DNA of 64,000 bases from Scylla paramamosain. Its lineage: Eukaryota; Arthropoda; Malacostraca; Decapoda; Portunidae. Position numbers and translations under genes: made by a program. Below the pieces are notes generated by a model that was given only the letters and a program-made list of their open reading frames with translations, made no database searches and was not told where the DNA came from. The DNA lies in assembly GCF_035594125.1 (NCBI RefSeq), contig NW_026973753.1, positions 322,501 to 386,500 on the forward strand. The letters are read 5' to 3'. Below are positions 12,910-27,632 of this stretch, one piece after another (the first letter of the stretch is position 1; every line of letters begins with the position of its first letter).

Positions 12910-13085
12910 TTGAAGTTACACGAGTGTTTTTAAGGGTGTTTTTACAGTTGTAGTGACAGATTAACTGGATTTGTACATTGTTACGAGGAGAAACACTGTC
13001 AAGAATCCTGGTGGTCATCTCTGTGGCTCTGGCAAACAGTCGTGGTGAGAGAGCAAAGCGTTTTAGAATACTGGTCTGGTCTGAT
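12910..13085 (+). repeat. Dispersed repeat DR-A, best copy
   Basis: Ordered words are GAAGTTACACGAGTGTTTTT, GTTGTAGTGACAGATTAA, TTTGTACATTGTTACGAGGA, TGGTCATCTCTGTGGCTCTG and GTCGTGGTGAGAGAGCAAAG. The reverse complement of 25,050-25,260 has the same words in the same order. One reading frame gives NSRGERAKRFRI here and NSRGETAKRFRI in the other copy, so it may once have been coding. Confidence 0.75.
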
Positions 13086-13149
13086 CTCTCATTTAAATAT
13101 ACCAGTGACTTGACTCACGACTACACCACATTTTTTATCTTGCATTTAT

Positions 13150-14140
13150 CTTGCATACAGGGGCAGGACATGGATGTTATGTCAGCTAACGTCACTGTCG
13201 AAGCTACCATCAAAACATTGATGAAATGCAGGGACGAAGAAAGCTTTTCATCACTCTGGAAAAAAGCACAGACAACTACAGAAAAAAATTAACCAGTTTA
13301 CATCAGATGTGCAGCCTGTGACAGCGTCACTCCACAGGAAAAAAAAAAAGCCGTCAAGGAGGCTGCTGGCCTTAACAGGGAGAGCCAGGCAAGTGAAGAC
13401 AAATTGTCAGACGAACAGAGAGCAAGAAGTGAAATTTATTGATGCACTTGACAGGGTTGTAACTGAGATGCAAGAAAGATTTAATAGTAGGAGCTCAACT
13501 GTCCTTACATCTTTGACAAAAATGTTGATGGGAGATGCCAGTGATGACAATACAAGGTTGTAGATGATTTCTACATTCTGCAAGAGGATAGTTTAAAGGC
13601 TGAACAAAGTATTTATCAAAGCCTTGCATCTGATTGTCGGCCTAAAACTGCAAGTGAAATCGTGAAGTTCTTAGTTTCCAATTCTTTGTGTTCCACTTTG
13701 CCCCACTTGTCAACAGCAGCCAAGGTACGACCCACCACCCCAGCAACACCATGCTCACCAGAGAGATCGTTCTCATGTCTGCGAACACTGAAGTCATACC
13801 TGCGATCAACAATGGGACAGGAAAGACTATTTAGCCTAGCAATACTAAATATTGAGAGGAATTTTGTGAGCAAGTTCAACACAGAATCCATAGCTGATAT
13901 TTTTGGTAGACGTCATGGTAGAGATAAATACTTACTCTGAGGTTCATCTTGATATCAATGTGCAATTACATGTTTTCTTTTTATAGTGCTTTATATTAAT
14001 TTTTATAAAATGTTCACCTGCAATAAAGATACAAAATAAATCAAACAAAAAAAATATTGATTTATCTATATTAGGTATATGGATAAAATTCAGGCAAAGG
14101 GTATCTTGCCCCCCTGAAAGAACTGGACCTCCTACGCCTG
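13150..14140 (+). mobile_element. hAT-superfamily transposon remnant (transposase C-terminal part)
   Basis: Frame pieces 13,168-13,292, 13,309-13,563 and 13,662-13,940 together resemble the C-terminal third of a hAT transposase of the zinc-finger-MYM/TTF-type group. The last piece carries CSPERSFSCLRTLKSYLRST and LFSLAILNIERNF, the hAT dimerisation region. Stops and frame changes separate the pieces. About 160 bp downstream the sequence GAACTGGACCTCCTACGCCTGTG looks like a hAT right terminal repeat, but no matching left end is visible, so the copy is 5' truncated. Confidence 0.75.
13662..13940 (+). pseudogene. hAT transposase dimerisation domain (pseudogene piece)
   Basis: A 92-codon open piece. 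The hAT dimerisation motif is represented by residues about 30-60, with ERSFSCLRTLKSYLRST followed by a hydrophobic helix (RLFSLAILNI). The family's catalytic Asp residues lie upstream and are absent. The ATG is internal and not a real start. Confidence 0.75.
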
Positions 14141-15434
<1,294 letters not shown>

Positions 15435-15441
15435 GAGTATA

Positions 15442-15969
<528 letters not shown>

Positions 15970-17938
15970 CAGAAGCACCACACACTACATGCATTCACTT
16001 TTCCCTAAAAATCACTTGATCACATATACTAGTAATTGACATGAAAGAAGCAACATGGTGCATGGTTGTTGACGTGCCGTGTTCAAGGCAGAGTAACAGT
16101 GACAGCCTTCCAGTAACACAGTGAAGCCAAGCCTACAAAGCTGTGCCACACGCCGCACTACACACCCACCTGCAATGTTTGATGGACAACAGAGCCGCTA
16201 AGCTATACGTACCAGTGCAACGAACTGAAAATGTACGAGCCTTTATTTTTGTAGTCTTGGAATACCTGAGCAGAGAGAAGTGTGTGGAGAGGTAGAGGTG
16301 CAGGCTCTTGTAGTGTGCTCGTCCCTTCAGGAGATGCTCCTGGAGACAGCAATGCATCTCAAAGATTGATAGATTAAATAGCAAACTCATCAGGCTTAGG
16401 TGCCCCAATAGAAAAAAAATAAATAAATAATAAACAAGTTAGTACACTAATAGCTAAAGCAAAACGCCCTTTTCCTTTTGTTTTCTTTATTATAATTTTT
16501 TTATTTATTTATTTATTTCATTTAATTAATTAATTAATTTATTTATTTATTTATTTTCCATTTTGATAACTAATCTACGGCCTTACATGTAACAGCCGCC
16601 TGGCACTGACTCGTGGGGCGGAGCATAACTGCGTGGGCTTCACACGTGTTAATGTGCAAATGTGACACTACATATTAGCTTTACCATCCAACGTGGCTTT
16701 ATCAAATGAAAATCTCACCATTAACTGACTTTTTTGAGATGCCGCACACGTGAGTCTGGTGGAAGTTATACATAGCATCCAAATGAGTTATGCTCTGCTC
16801 TGAGATAAACACACCCATTACTTTAGTCGTAATTGGCGTGTAGTAAATCCTGTCCTACAAACTCCACAATAATAGCTTCTGAAAAATGTTCTTGTGGGGC
16901 CAAGTGACCGTACACACCAGCCCATTCACCTCAGCCAGTGGCAAGCTATCAACAAACTAATCTTCAGTGTGACAGTCATAATCAAAAGAGGATGAAGGGA
17001 AATCCGAATCCCAGTTTAAGGCTGTCTTTCAACTCTGAGTCATTAGGTAACCAGGAAGAGATGCTTCAGAATAAATACTTACAAATTATTTCAGAGCTTT
17101 CCCAAAATTAAATACTCTCGTATGGTCACATTTTCAAAATCTAGGCCTTAATTTGCAAAATTCCCAAAGAATCCTGGTTCAGTATTCTTGCGAGAAAGTG
17201 TACTTCTCTTCATGACCCTGGAGACCTGCCACAGAGCTTGAAGTAATGCTAAGTTGGTGCAGTGAATGTGTACATGGGACGGTGTGCAAACTTCAAATAA
17301 TTTCAAACATTTAGTAATTTCCTCACTAAATTCCATATAATAAGAATCTACAATGAATCCAGCAAAAATTTTTCTTTCATTAATGAAATAGGCAAACTAC
17401 CCAAACAGTGCAGCAGTTTATGCACTTACAGCACACACTACAGCACAGACAGCCCGCTGTGGCAATAAGCTTGCAATGGAATGCCTGATGCCTTACCACT
17501 ACTCGGGCAGCTGGACTCACCCACATCTCTGAAATGCCTTTATCATTCATGTGCATTTTTTTTTTTTTTTTTGTCAGTTTTAGAGTAAGATTATTATTAT
17601 TATTATTTTTTTTTTTTTTTTTTGTGCATGACCTTAAGTAAAATCTTTGATAAAGTCTCTTGAAATAATATTCCCCAGTGTTTACATTACACTTCAAAAG
17701 AGTGTTCCTGAGGCTTTTCAAAGCCTCACTGACGTGAGAGGGATTTTCTGGCATCATGCTTAGACTCTCAAACAGGGAAAAGTGCACACCTTGCTTACAA
17801 TGGTAATCACTCACATTCCCTTTCTTGAATTTTCTTGACAGATGTTTCACCTACCTGTCTATGTATACGAGTACCACCTCACAAGAGAAGAGCTTTGAAG
17901 CACACTGGTAAAACAGCGCGCACACTAAGGTTGGTGCC
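15970..17938. other. Unassigned sequence with AT-rich tetranucleotide and poly(T) tracts
   Basis: No supported gene. (TTTA)n and (TTAA)n words lie at 16,498-16,560, and T runs with ATT repeats lie at 17,556-17,622. ORFs of up to 156 aa include homopolymer translations and match nothing I recognise. Confidence 0.45.
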
Positions 17939-18184
17939 ATGGTTATGTTGGCAACGACTGGTGGTCAACGCCTCAGAAGCAAAGCCAAAGCTTCATCGAG
18001 GCTGACTGATGGGCAGTTTTACACCATAATGGGTGATCTGAGAGCAGACATTGCAAAATTCTTGAACTACTTCAGAATGTCTCAAGAAAGTTTTAATGAG
18101 CTCCTTACCTTACTTGGTCCCTACATGCAGAAAGCCAATACAAGCATGACGCGGAGCATTCCAATTGAGGAGCGACTTGCCTAA
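17939..18184 (+). pseudogene. PIF/Harbinger (HARBI1-like) transposase N-terminal fragment
   Basis: This 81-codon ORF has the layout of the N-terminal part of PIF/Harbinger nucleases: LRADIAKFLNYFRMSQESFN, then ELLTLLGPYMQKANTSM and RSIPIEERLA. In intact family members this is followed by LTLRYLATG and the DDE catalytic domain. Here a stop follows ERLA and the downstream sequence is not recognisable as transposase, so the element is truncated. A Harbinger-type Myb-like remnant lies separately at 37.2 kb. Confidence 0.7.
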
Positions 18185-18860
18185 CTTACCGTCACGTGTC
18201 CGTCGCTCAGCCACAGTCGTTCATGTGCGCGGGTCCTCGACACAAAGTCGCGCCACACTGTGGCGGTGATGAGCGACAGCTCACCACAGTCGCTTGCCAC
18301 AGATGCTCGTGTGCGCGGGACAGCTTCTAAACAATGGAAACTTATGGAGAGCTACATCCCTGCCAGGACGTGGCGCCACGAGTCGCTCATGTGCTACCTA
18401 TCTGTGCACGGCAGCGGCTCCCACACTGTGCCTTCCCCTGCTCACCACTGTGCACGGTGCCACCTTTTCTCACAGCAAAGAAGTTTTCAAAGGTTCCACA
18501 TGCGCAGGTACTGTACATAACATTCAGCAATACGAAAGATCACGTTTGTCTTATTTAATAACATATTAATCAAACAAATGGCAGACATGCTTTGCTGATG
18601 AACGCATACTGTAGCCTACCTGGTACCATACACTATGCTCCATGTACAGAATGTCCTCCACGTGCTTTCCTCAGCTGTTGCTGCAATACGACAAACTGTA
18701 CAAACAACAAACTGGTCCTCGAGCACTTAATTCCTTTATCTATCCACTCGACGCAACCTTCCAGGCATTGTCTTCAGTCACACTCAACTCTTCCTGTCTC
18801 CCACACTGAACATACTTGGACAGTCCTCTACTGAAAACCTTGACTGAAAATTTCATATAT
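18185..18860. other. Unassigned CG-richer sequence
   Basis: Words like GTCGCTCANNCACAGTCG, ATGTGCGCGGG and CTCACCACAGTCGCTTGCCA recur loosely between 18,190 and 18,460, suggesting an old repeat. The ORFs there overlap in several frames with no recognisable protein. Confidence 0.35.
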
Positions 18861-18861
18861 A

Positions 18862-19030
18862 TGTTCTCGCTGCACAAGACTTTATACCTCTTTTCCCCTT
18901 CATTCTGGCCATCTTTCTAAGACAAGAGTAGACATTATCTTCATTCTTTCATCCCTTTCAGTGGTAAGCTCTGAAACTATCTTCCTGTTTTTGTTTTTTC
19001 GTCTTTCCTGTTTGAAACGAAGAGTATCAA
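18862..19030 (+). mobile_element. Old Jockey-like 3' fragment
   Basis: TCGCTGCACAAGACTTTATA, GACAAGAGTAGACATTATCT and TTCATCCCTTTCAGTGGTAA follow the order seen in copy 2 (CTCGCTGCACAAGACTTTCT, CAAGAGTTAACCAGTATTCT, TTCATCCCTTTCTCTGGTAA), with strong divergence. Confidence 0.65.
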
Positions 19031-19164
19031 GACACTTCAGAGGTTAACTGGCCATCACTCGAACATAAGAACATAACAAAACATAAGAAAAGTTGCTCAA
19101 AATGGAAAATGAGTTCTTCAGCAAAACTGCTTCAAGACTGATTTAAGACGCTTCTTTATGTTAG

Positions 19165-19402
19165 GGAGGAACTTTGGCCTAGGCCAGTGAAAAAGCTATC
19201 AAGGAAACTCCCACTCAAGGTGATAGTCCATAAAAAGTGTGGTCATGTTTCCAAAATTTGAGAACAAGTTTCTTGAAACAGTTCAAGTCAAAGGCATGAG
19301 GAAATGCAAAAGCAGGCAGAAAGTTTTACAGTTTACCAGTACAAGGGATGAAAGATTGAAAATATTGGTTGACTCTTGCATTAGGGAGGTGAACATAATA
19401 AG
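19165..19402 (-). mobile_element. Old Jockey-like 3' fragment, inverted relative to its neighbour
   Basis: TTAGGGAGGAACTTTGGCCTAG, AGTTCAAGTCAAAGGCATGA, AAGCAGGCAGAAAGTTTTAC and TTGACTCTTGCATTAGGGAG match the minus-strand 3' end of copy 1. It stops where the 190-bp direct repeat begins. Confidence 0.65.
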
Positions 19403-19600
19403 ATCAACCCCGACCTGCCCAGCACCGCCTAGGTGCGTCAAGCCCCTCCGATCCCCGCCACGTCCCGCCGCGGCTAAGGTAACCATTTTCCCTCACATAT
19501 TTAGCATAATTTCGAGGGTTTTGCAGGTGTTTCCAGGTTATTTAAAGGCTCGCTGTTCAGGAGTAGGTCGAGGAGGTGGAGGTGGAGGGGAAAGGATCGG
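19403..19600. repeat. 190-bp direct repeat, unit 1
   Basis: CCCGACCTGCCCAGCACCGC, CGGCTAAGGTAACCATTTTC, ATAATTTCGAGGGTTTTGCA and GGAGTAGGTCGAGGAGGTGG match unit 2 at 20,148-20,345 in order. It has a GC-rich head and AT-rich body, and no coding capacity is evident. Confidence 0.85.
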
Positions 19601-19601
19601 C

Positions 19602-19603
<2 letters not shown>

Positions 19604-19666
<63 letters not shown>

Positions 19667-19727
19667 TAAATGGGAGTTTAAGAGTTAAAGCCTAATTATA
19701 CAGCTCTATGACTCGTCTCTGATCTGC

Positions 19728-19784
<57 letters not shown>

Positions 19785-19845
19785 TAAATGGAAGTTTAAG
19801 AGTTAAAGCCTAATTATACAACTCTATGACTCGTCTCTGATCTGC

Positions 19846-19899
<54 letters not shown>

Positions 19900-19910
19900 A
19901 AGGAGAGTTA
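19604..19910. repeat. Compound satellite: (AC)n alternating with a 68-bp spacer, plus orientation
   Basis: Three AC tracts (19,604-19,664; 19,730-19,783; 19,845-19,897). The two spacers, about 68 bp each, run from ATTAAATGGNAGTTTAAGAG through GCCTAATTATACA to GACTCGTCTCTGATCTGCGAC. The end of the spacer is the same motif as the spacer of the GT satellite at 21.5-22 kb on the opposite strand. Confidence 0.92.
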
Positions 19911-19934
19911 AGCTTGTGAAAGTGTAGTATTAAC

Positions 19935-20135
19935 ACCACACCACCACACCATATACAACAACACACTACACCACACTACACTACACCACACATCACATCA
20001 CCACCTAATATCACACACCACACCACGACCACTCATTACCACACCACATCACCAAAACCACCAACACCACCACCACCACCACACAACATACCACACCACA
20101 CCACAGCACACCACACCACCACACCACGGTATCCT
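19935..20135. repeat. (CCACA)n / ACC-rich degenerate repeat
   Basis: ACACCACACCACCACACC-type words with (CCA)n. The Trp/Cys/Val ORFs on the other strand are artefacts. Confidence 0.85.
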
Positions 20136-20147
20136 TGTCGCCCCGAC

Positions 20148-20345
20148 CTGCCCAGCATCGCCGAGCCCCGCCAAGTCCCTGCGACCCCCGCCTCGTCCCG
20201 CGCGGCTTGGGTAACCATTTCCCGTCACATTTTTTGCGTAATTTCGAGTGTTTTGCAAGTGTTTCCAGATGATTTAAAGACTCGTTGTGTAGGAGTAGGT
20301 GAAGGAGGTGAAGGTGGAGGGGACAGGAGGAGAGTGATGTGGCAG
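20148..20345. repeat. 190-bp direct repeat, unit 2
   Basis: CCCGACCTGCCCAGCATCGC, GGCTTGGGTAACCATTTCCC, GTAATTTCGAGTGTTTTGCA and GGAGTAGGTGAAGGAGGTGA pair with unit 1, about 745 bp upstream. Confidence 0.85.
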
Positions 20346-20439
20346 GGGAGAGGAGGAACACGTAGGGAGGATTGATGGAAAAAAAAAACTACTTCGGCTC
20401 TGTACCACGATTTTTTTTTTCTCTTTTATTAGTAAAGTT

Positions 20440-21020
20440 TGCATTGTTTTGATATTTAATTTGTTGACAGAAAAGTAAAACAAGTCATAATATGTAATTA
20501 AATGTTGTCTAGCTATGTTTTCTTTCCCGTCAAAATAACACTTTCGTCATTTTATAAATTTTCATTTTTTTTTTTTTTTATTAGCACGCCTAGGCTTGTT
20601 TTGGTGATTGGTTAAAGACTTAAAATATATAAAAAATGTGTCACGACTAATAATATTTAATAAGATCTAGTCTAACTAGTCGTATTTTCAAATTTAAATT
20701 GAGACCGTTGATACATTTGAATTTTTTTTTCTTTATACGACGCGGAATTCGTGTTTTCTTTATCTATCCGGAAAGTACATTTTTTTTTTATTCAGAATAT
20801 GTAATATGATCTAGTCTAGCTGTGTTTTTCATCTCGATATTATAAGGTTTTTGTGGCCCCGTTCGTAAAATTTACAGATCGTTTCTTGATTTTTTCTTAA
20901 TTATTATTATTAAGACTGGAAATGTTTTCATATTCCAGATACTTATCAAAGTATTTATCAAGTCAGAATATATAGGTCATAACAGTCTAACTCCGTTTTT
21001 TCTTGGGGTCGATTTCATAA
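20440..21020. repeat. Decayed tandem repeat, unit roughly 145-170 bp
   Basis: Four units share ATAATATGTAATNANATCTAGTCTAGCTNTGTTTTC-like cores, starting near 20,487, 20,650, 20,796 and 20,968. AT-rich, non-coding. Confidence 0.6.
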
Positions 21021-21470
21021 TGGACTAACGAACTAAGTTAAGCTATGACATCATCAGTGAGGTCATCAGGATACTGAGGGACGGGCCGTCCCTCCTTTCC
21101 AGTCTCTGCGTCAATGCTCAGCGTGCTAGTTGAAGTATATGGCAGGACAGAATACACAGTGCAGTCCAGTCTGGGCGTCTTTCTTCTCCAGAGTTTCAAA
21201 ATGAATTGTCGTAGGTACGCAAAATAAAGGACCGAGACAAACGTTTTTCCTGCCTCCCTCCCCGCCTGTGCATCAATGTTTAGTCAATCCTCCGAGTTTT
21301 TTCCAGACTCAGACGTGAAGGAAAACCAGAATTAACAAGAAAATTAGATACGTAGCCCCTCAAAAATGTGAATGATGACACCTATGTGTACTGCGAATTG
21401 TTTCCGTGATAACACCGCCTGCCTCTCACAACACCAGGCACTGCAGCAGGGGGAAAAATTACACGTACTT
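21021..21470. other. Unassigned sequence
   Basis: No gene recognised. Contains a short perfect palindrome GGGACGGGCCGTCCC near 21,080. Confidence 0.35.
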
Positions 21471-22536
<1,066 letters not shown>

Positions 22537-22985
22537 GGCTCTGGTGATACATAGGCAGGAATTTCGCACCATCAGCCTGAGAAAGCATCCATCAAAACAC
22601 AACTGATATATGTTCACTTGGAAAATTTGAATATTTTTCTTATGAGAGAACAAAGCATTACAAAATCTTGGTACATGCTCTCTTTTTTTTACGATCTTTT
22701 CATCTTGCATGTGTTGGCAGGAGCCCCATGGAGCAGGCTGGGGTGCTCGGGGCAGTGCGGGACCGGGACGGGAATGGCAGCTACCCAGACATTCATTCGT
22801 GGTTCGTGCGGGGCAGCGGGTGTCGCCGGTGGTGGCAGAGTGCTGAGGACCGCAGGAAGGACATCCACAGATAATGACACGCTTAATAGAAGCTCAGAGT
22901 CCATAGTCTTCCGGTTGAGTCTTTCTGATCTCCAGCCGCATTCTTGTCTTACTGGTCTTATTTCAGTTACCTCTAATAAACTGTA
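22537..22985. other. Unassigned GC-richer sequence
   Basis: Overlapping ORFs on both strands (68-122 aa) give no recognisable domain. Confidence 0.35.
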
Positions 22986-22989
22986 GTTG

Positions 22990-23330
22990 AGTTTTCAAGT
23001 GTGTTTTGATAACGTTAGTGATAGTTTAGCAGTTTCAAAGAAATATCATTAGATCTTATATTTAACAAGGATTCTTCGACCTCAGCAAATTGTAGTGGAA
23101 GTTATTTGGAGTTTGAAGGATGCTTCCATGATCCGGGGGTGATTAAAAAATCCCATACCAATATCAAGCAGCACTGCAGGATTGTGGATTCCCAAGGAAG
23201 TTTTCATAACTGTGTTGATAGTCTAAATAAGGAATATAATTTTGAACAGGCTCCAGAGGATGCTACTTTTTTTTTATGAGCGTTTCAGTGATGTTACTGA
23301 TAGTTTAACAAGAATCCTGCACCTACACGT
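22990..23330 (+). repeat. DR-A-like degenerate repeat units
   Basis: Three versions of one motif occur: GTGTTTTGATAACGTTAGTG ATAGTTTA at 23,000, TTTTCATAACTGTGTTGATA GTCTAA at 23,202 and CGTTTCAGTGATGTTACTGA TAGTTTAA at 23,281. They resemble the GTGTTTTTACAGTTGTAGTG ACAGATTA part of DR-A. Confidence 0.45.
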
Positions 23331-23344
23331 ACACTCCTGTGTGA

Positions 23345-23530
23345 GGTATTGAAGTTTGGGGACAAAGTTCCAGAAGCGAGACTGAGGTGGTTTGGTCATG
23401 TCAGGAAAAGAGACGGGACGGGGGGTGGGGGGAGGGTAGCGGTAAGTTGGAAGGAGGATGCTAGAGATGGATCTCTCCGGCAGAAAAGAAAATCTTTAGG
23501 TGCAGTGAAAAAAAGATGCGCTTCTAATGA

Positions 23531-23531
<1 letters not shown>
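23345..23531 (+). mobile_element. RTE-like LINE C-terminal remnant
   Basis: The frame 23,349-23,528 contains VPEARLRWFGHVRKRDGTGG followed by a Lys/Arg-rich stretch. LRWFGHVRRRD is the hallmark near the C-terminus of RTE-type reverse transcriptase ORFs. It is 5' truncated and runs directly into an (AT)n tract. Confidence 0.75.

Positions 23532-23627
<96 letters not shown>
23532..23627. repeat. (TA)48 microsatellite
   Basis: Perfect TA run at the 3' end of the RTE-like remnant. Confidence 0.97.
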
Positions 23628-24269
<642 letters not shown>

Positions 24270-24432
24270 TGACGCGTCGAAGAAAGGAAGTGGTGGCGTC
24301 AGCATGAGTGCAAAGGTTCAAGGAATGAGTTTGTGTCAGCGTCATTGATCTAAACAGTTGCTGACATGAGCATTGGTGTCATTACCCAGGAGTGTGAACA
24401 CCATGCCGCTAATGTGTGTGTGTGTGTGTAAA

Positions 24433-24555
<123 letters not shown>

Positions 24556-24619
24556 CCACCTGAATATTATAGACTTCGAGCACACTTGAGCACACACAGA
24601 CGCACACAGATACCCCCAC

Positions 24620-24626
24620 ACACACA

Positions 24627-24667
<41 letters not shown>
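24620..24667. repeat. (CA)n microsatellite
   Basis: CA run with one CCC interruption. Confidence 0.93.
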
Positions 24668-24670
<3 letters not shown>

Positions 24671-24857
24671 ATAATCAATGAAGTACCATTTCCTCTTATT
24701 TACTCTATCGTGACACGGAGTTAACGCAGAATGACCGTCTCATCACTGAGCCAGGGAGGCTGACCAGATGATCAATTGTTATTCAGACCAACACCTGCGC
24801 GTTTACTTGCCACACTCCACATTTTTACCCCTCAAGGGGGCACATTTACTGCTTCAC

Positions 24858-24859
<2 letters not shown>

Positions 24860-24893
<34 letters not shown>
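24860..24893. repeat. (AC)n microsatellite
   Basis: Perfect AC run. Confidence 0.93.
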
Positions 24894-24894
<1 letters not shown>

Positions 24895-25049
24895 TGGCAG
24901 ATCACGAGTTACCATTCCTGCCAGACTACAAGGAGAGGGGGATGACAAGTTCTGCTGGGTGGAATTTCTCGTACAATCTAACTGGAAGGTCAATGGGATG
25001 TTGAGTGTTTTGACTTAAGATTTTCTAGTCTTTTGTTAACGCCTTGTTC

Positions 25050-25260
25050 TTCTACCGAGGAATTGGTGCCGAGTCTGGGAGACACAGCTATTCTGAAACG
25101 CTTTGCTGTCTCACCACGACTATTTTCAAATCCAAGGAGGTAATTAGCCCGGTTCCCAAGAATGTTTCTCCTGTTAATAGTGTACAAACTTATTAATCTG
25201 TCACTAGAACCGTAAGAGCACACGTAAAAACTCTCATAACTTCAACTAGAACCTTTTTAA
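25050..25260 (-). repeat. Dispersed repeat DR-A, minus-strand copy
   Basis: The reverse complement reads GAAGTTATGAGAGTTTTTAC, TTCTAGTGACAGATTAATAA, TTTGTACACTATTAACAGGA, GAACCGGGCTAATTACCTCC and GTCGTGGTGAGACAGCAAAG. This is the same order as the copy at 12.9 kb. Confidence 0.75.
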
Positions 25261-26950
25261 TTTTGTGAGTACTTATGTTTTCGGGAATATTTTGGTCTAT
25301 GAGGTGACTGACACGTGGGAGAGAGAGGGAGGGAGGTGTTAGTGGGTGACGCAGAAATACCAGTTGTCGGTAAGGATAACAGTGAGACTGAAGACACTGA
25401 TAAACACATTGAGGATAAGCAGCACAACACTGGCTATGAATTACAGGAAGCTCATCGTGATACCTCAAGTTATTACCCCTGAGAACCCCAGTAATTCAGG
25501 TGCAAGTGAAGGAAGTATCAGGCTAACCACCACTAAACCAACTGAACGTCCGAGGGAAAAAGCAAGAATGTTACATTTAATGTTTTTTTTTTCTTTACAT
25601 ATTATTTATAAAGCTCTCCAACCTTCAGCTTTCTACAAGTTTTTGCATTTATATTTCGTCATTTCACAGGACTATGACAATACTAATGGTAACAGCAGCA
25701 ACGGAGGGGAAAAATAACTTGGCTATGTTTCTGACGAAGGCATCAATTTGATCCTCCTGAAGATGGTAATAGTAACCTGATGCATTGCGTCACCGTCGCT
25801 TCAAGTACCGCCATCGGGGCCTAGCTGTGGGCCCCAAAACACAATGTGGCGTCGGCGTTGCTGAGACTTGGCCACCGACCGCTGTGGCAAGTTGTGTGTT
25901 TGACAGACAAGCCTCACTACACCTCCTGTCCCCTGTGCCACTCTGTCACCCACAATTTGGCGGATGTTTGCTATATACAACTTTTTTGTTAGTGTTGGTG
26001 TTATGGGAGGAATAGACAGTGAGGGTGAGAGAAGACGGTAAAGAGTACAAGATTAAGGTTGGGTGAAAATATGAAGGAAAGTCGTAGAGCGAAAAATGAC
26101 GGAATAACCGTCAATGTTGAATGATAATATATATTTTGATATAAGTTTTGAGAGTTAGCGTGAATAAATTGAGTGGCGTTTGTATAATAGGTAAAGTCAC
26201 TCGTGGTGAGTTTCTGTGGTTTTCAGGTGAATGTCAAAGGTGAACGTATAAAAATATGTATATTTAGATATATGTACAGAGTTGTGGAGAAGGGTGTGGC
26301 GCTACGGGACAACGGATGTCCTCTGCGTGGTACAGCGTTACACCCTGGCAAGAGACTGCCGGAGCCGGCACAAGGGACGCTTAGCGCCTTCAAAAAGGGT
26401 TGACACTAGAAATAGGGGCGGGTTGACCGCACTCACAGTACATGAATATATTCATAACTATAACTCTCTAATTACATAAATAAGGCAAGAGAAAACCTAC
26501 TTATAGCTAAGAGTAATACATGCCAAAATACATTAGGGAGAGATTAATTATGGAGAATACTTAGATACTATGATGTAGGTGCTACTGATTACTTATCCAT
26601 GGCAATAAAAGGAGTATGGAAAGTTCTATGGTGTGTGTGTGCGTGTGTGTGTGTGTGTGACGTAGGGTGGCGTGAACATGTCGGCCCCACCATTATCCGC
26701 CAACAGCCACTAGCTACACTTATGCATATATGTATACATACACTTATATTGCTAACCAGGCAAGGCATTATAAATGCAATACTTATTATTATTAATTATG
26801 TGACACCGTTACAAATTGAGTTAATTCATGAATAAATAAAATGTATGAGCAATGTCTGATACTCATGTGAGTGTATGAATAGTATCAATTTTGAAAGGTT
26901 TATGTGTATAATGATCTCGGTGATGCCTTTGATATAGTGTTGACTGGTGT
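25261..26950. other. Unassigned sequence
   Basis: No gene recognised. The longest ORF (25,346-25,717, plus, 123 aa) has no domain I know and contains a T8 translation. A short (GT)n lies at 26,633-26,659. Confidence 0.4.
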
Positions 26951-26954
26951 CTTG

Positions 26955-27632
26955 AACCAGGCGTGTTGCCTTCCCTGTTCGTGCTCGTGTCTTGTGCTTG
27001 TGTACGTGAAGGCCTTGAGTGAGTGTGTGTATTAGTTTGTGTTTGATTTGGTTTCCTCTTGCGTATAGTGTTTTAATGACTGGGTCTAGTTTTGCGAGTG
27101 CGTGCAGTTCTTTGGAATTTTTGGTGTATGTGTATTTTTCATTATAAACGAAGCGTAGTGCTTTGTTCTGTTGTCGTTGTAACGATAGTGAATGTGATGT
27201 AGAGATTGCGTTTAGAGCATGTGCTGGGTAGGTAAGTAATGGTAGTACGCACGCTTTTACAAGGTGTAGTTTGATGTTAGTGTTTAGTGCATTTAGTGAT
27301 GTCCTTTATGTGTTTTGAGTATCCGTGTGTGCCCAGCTTAAGCCCCAATATTTCAGCGTCTTTTGTGTATGGTATGTTGTTCCCGTCTATGGTGACTGGC
27401 CTCATCTTTTTCATTGTTATAGGCAGTAATGTGAATTTTTGTGTGTTTGTTTTGATTTTTCATTTGTTTTCGTGGTTGTTGATGTTTTTTTTTTACATTT
27501 CTCTTTATATTTTGTTTGCGAAGATATTTTATGATTTACCTGCATATGTGATGATATGTGTGATGTCGTCTACGTATTGGATATTTGTGCTGTCTGTGAA
27601 TGGTGTTGCAATGTCGTGTGCCTATATAGTGT
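26955..27632 (-). mobile_element. LINE reverse transcriptase fragment with YVDD box (family E)
   Basis: Read on the minus strand in shifting frames, 27,600-27,500 gives NIQYVDDITHIITYAGKS, the RT catalytic box. Then comes TIDGNNIPYTKDAEILGLKL, then KACVLPLLTYPAHALNAIS, SLQRQQNKALRFVYNEKYT and further thumb sequence to about 26,960. Order and spacing fit palm to thumb of a LINE RT distinct from the Jockey copies and families B to D. The plus-strand 115-aa ORF over this region is a shadow. 5' truncated and frameshifted. Confidence 0.75.
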
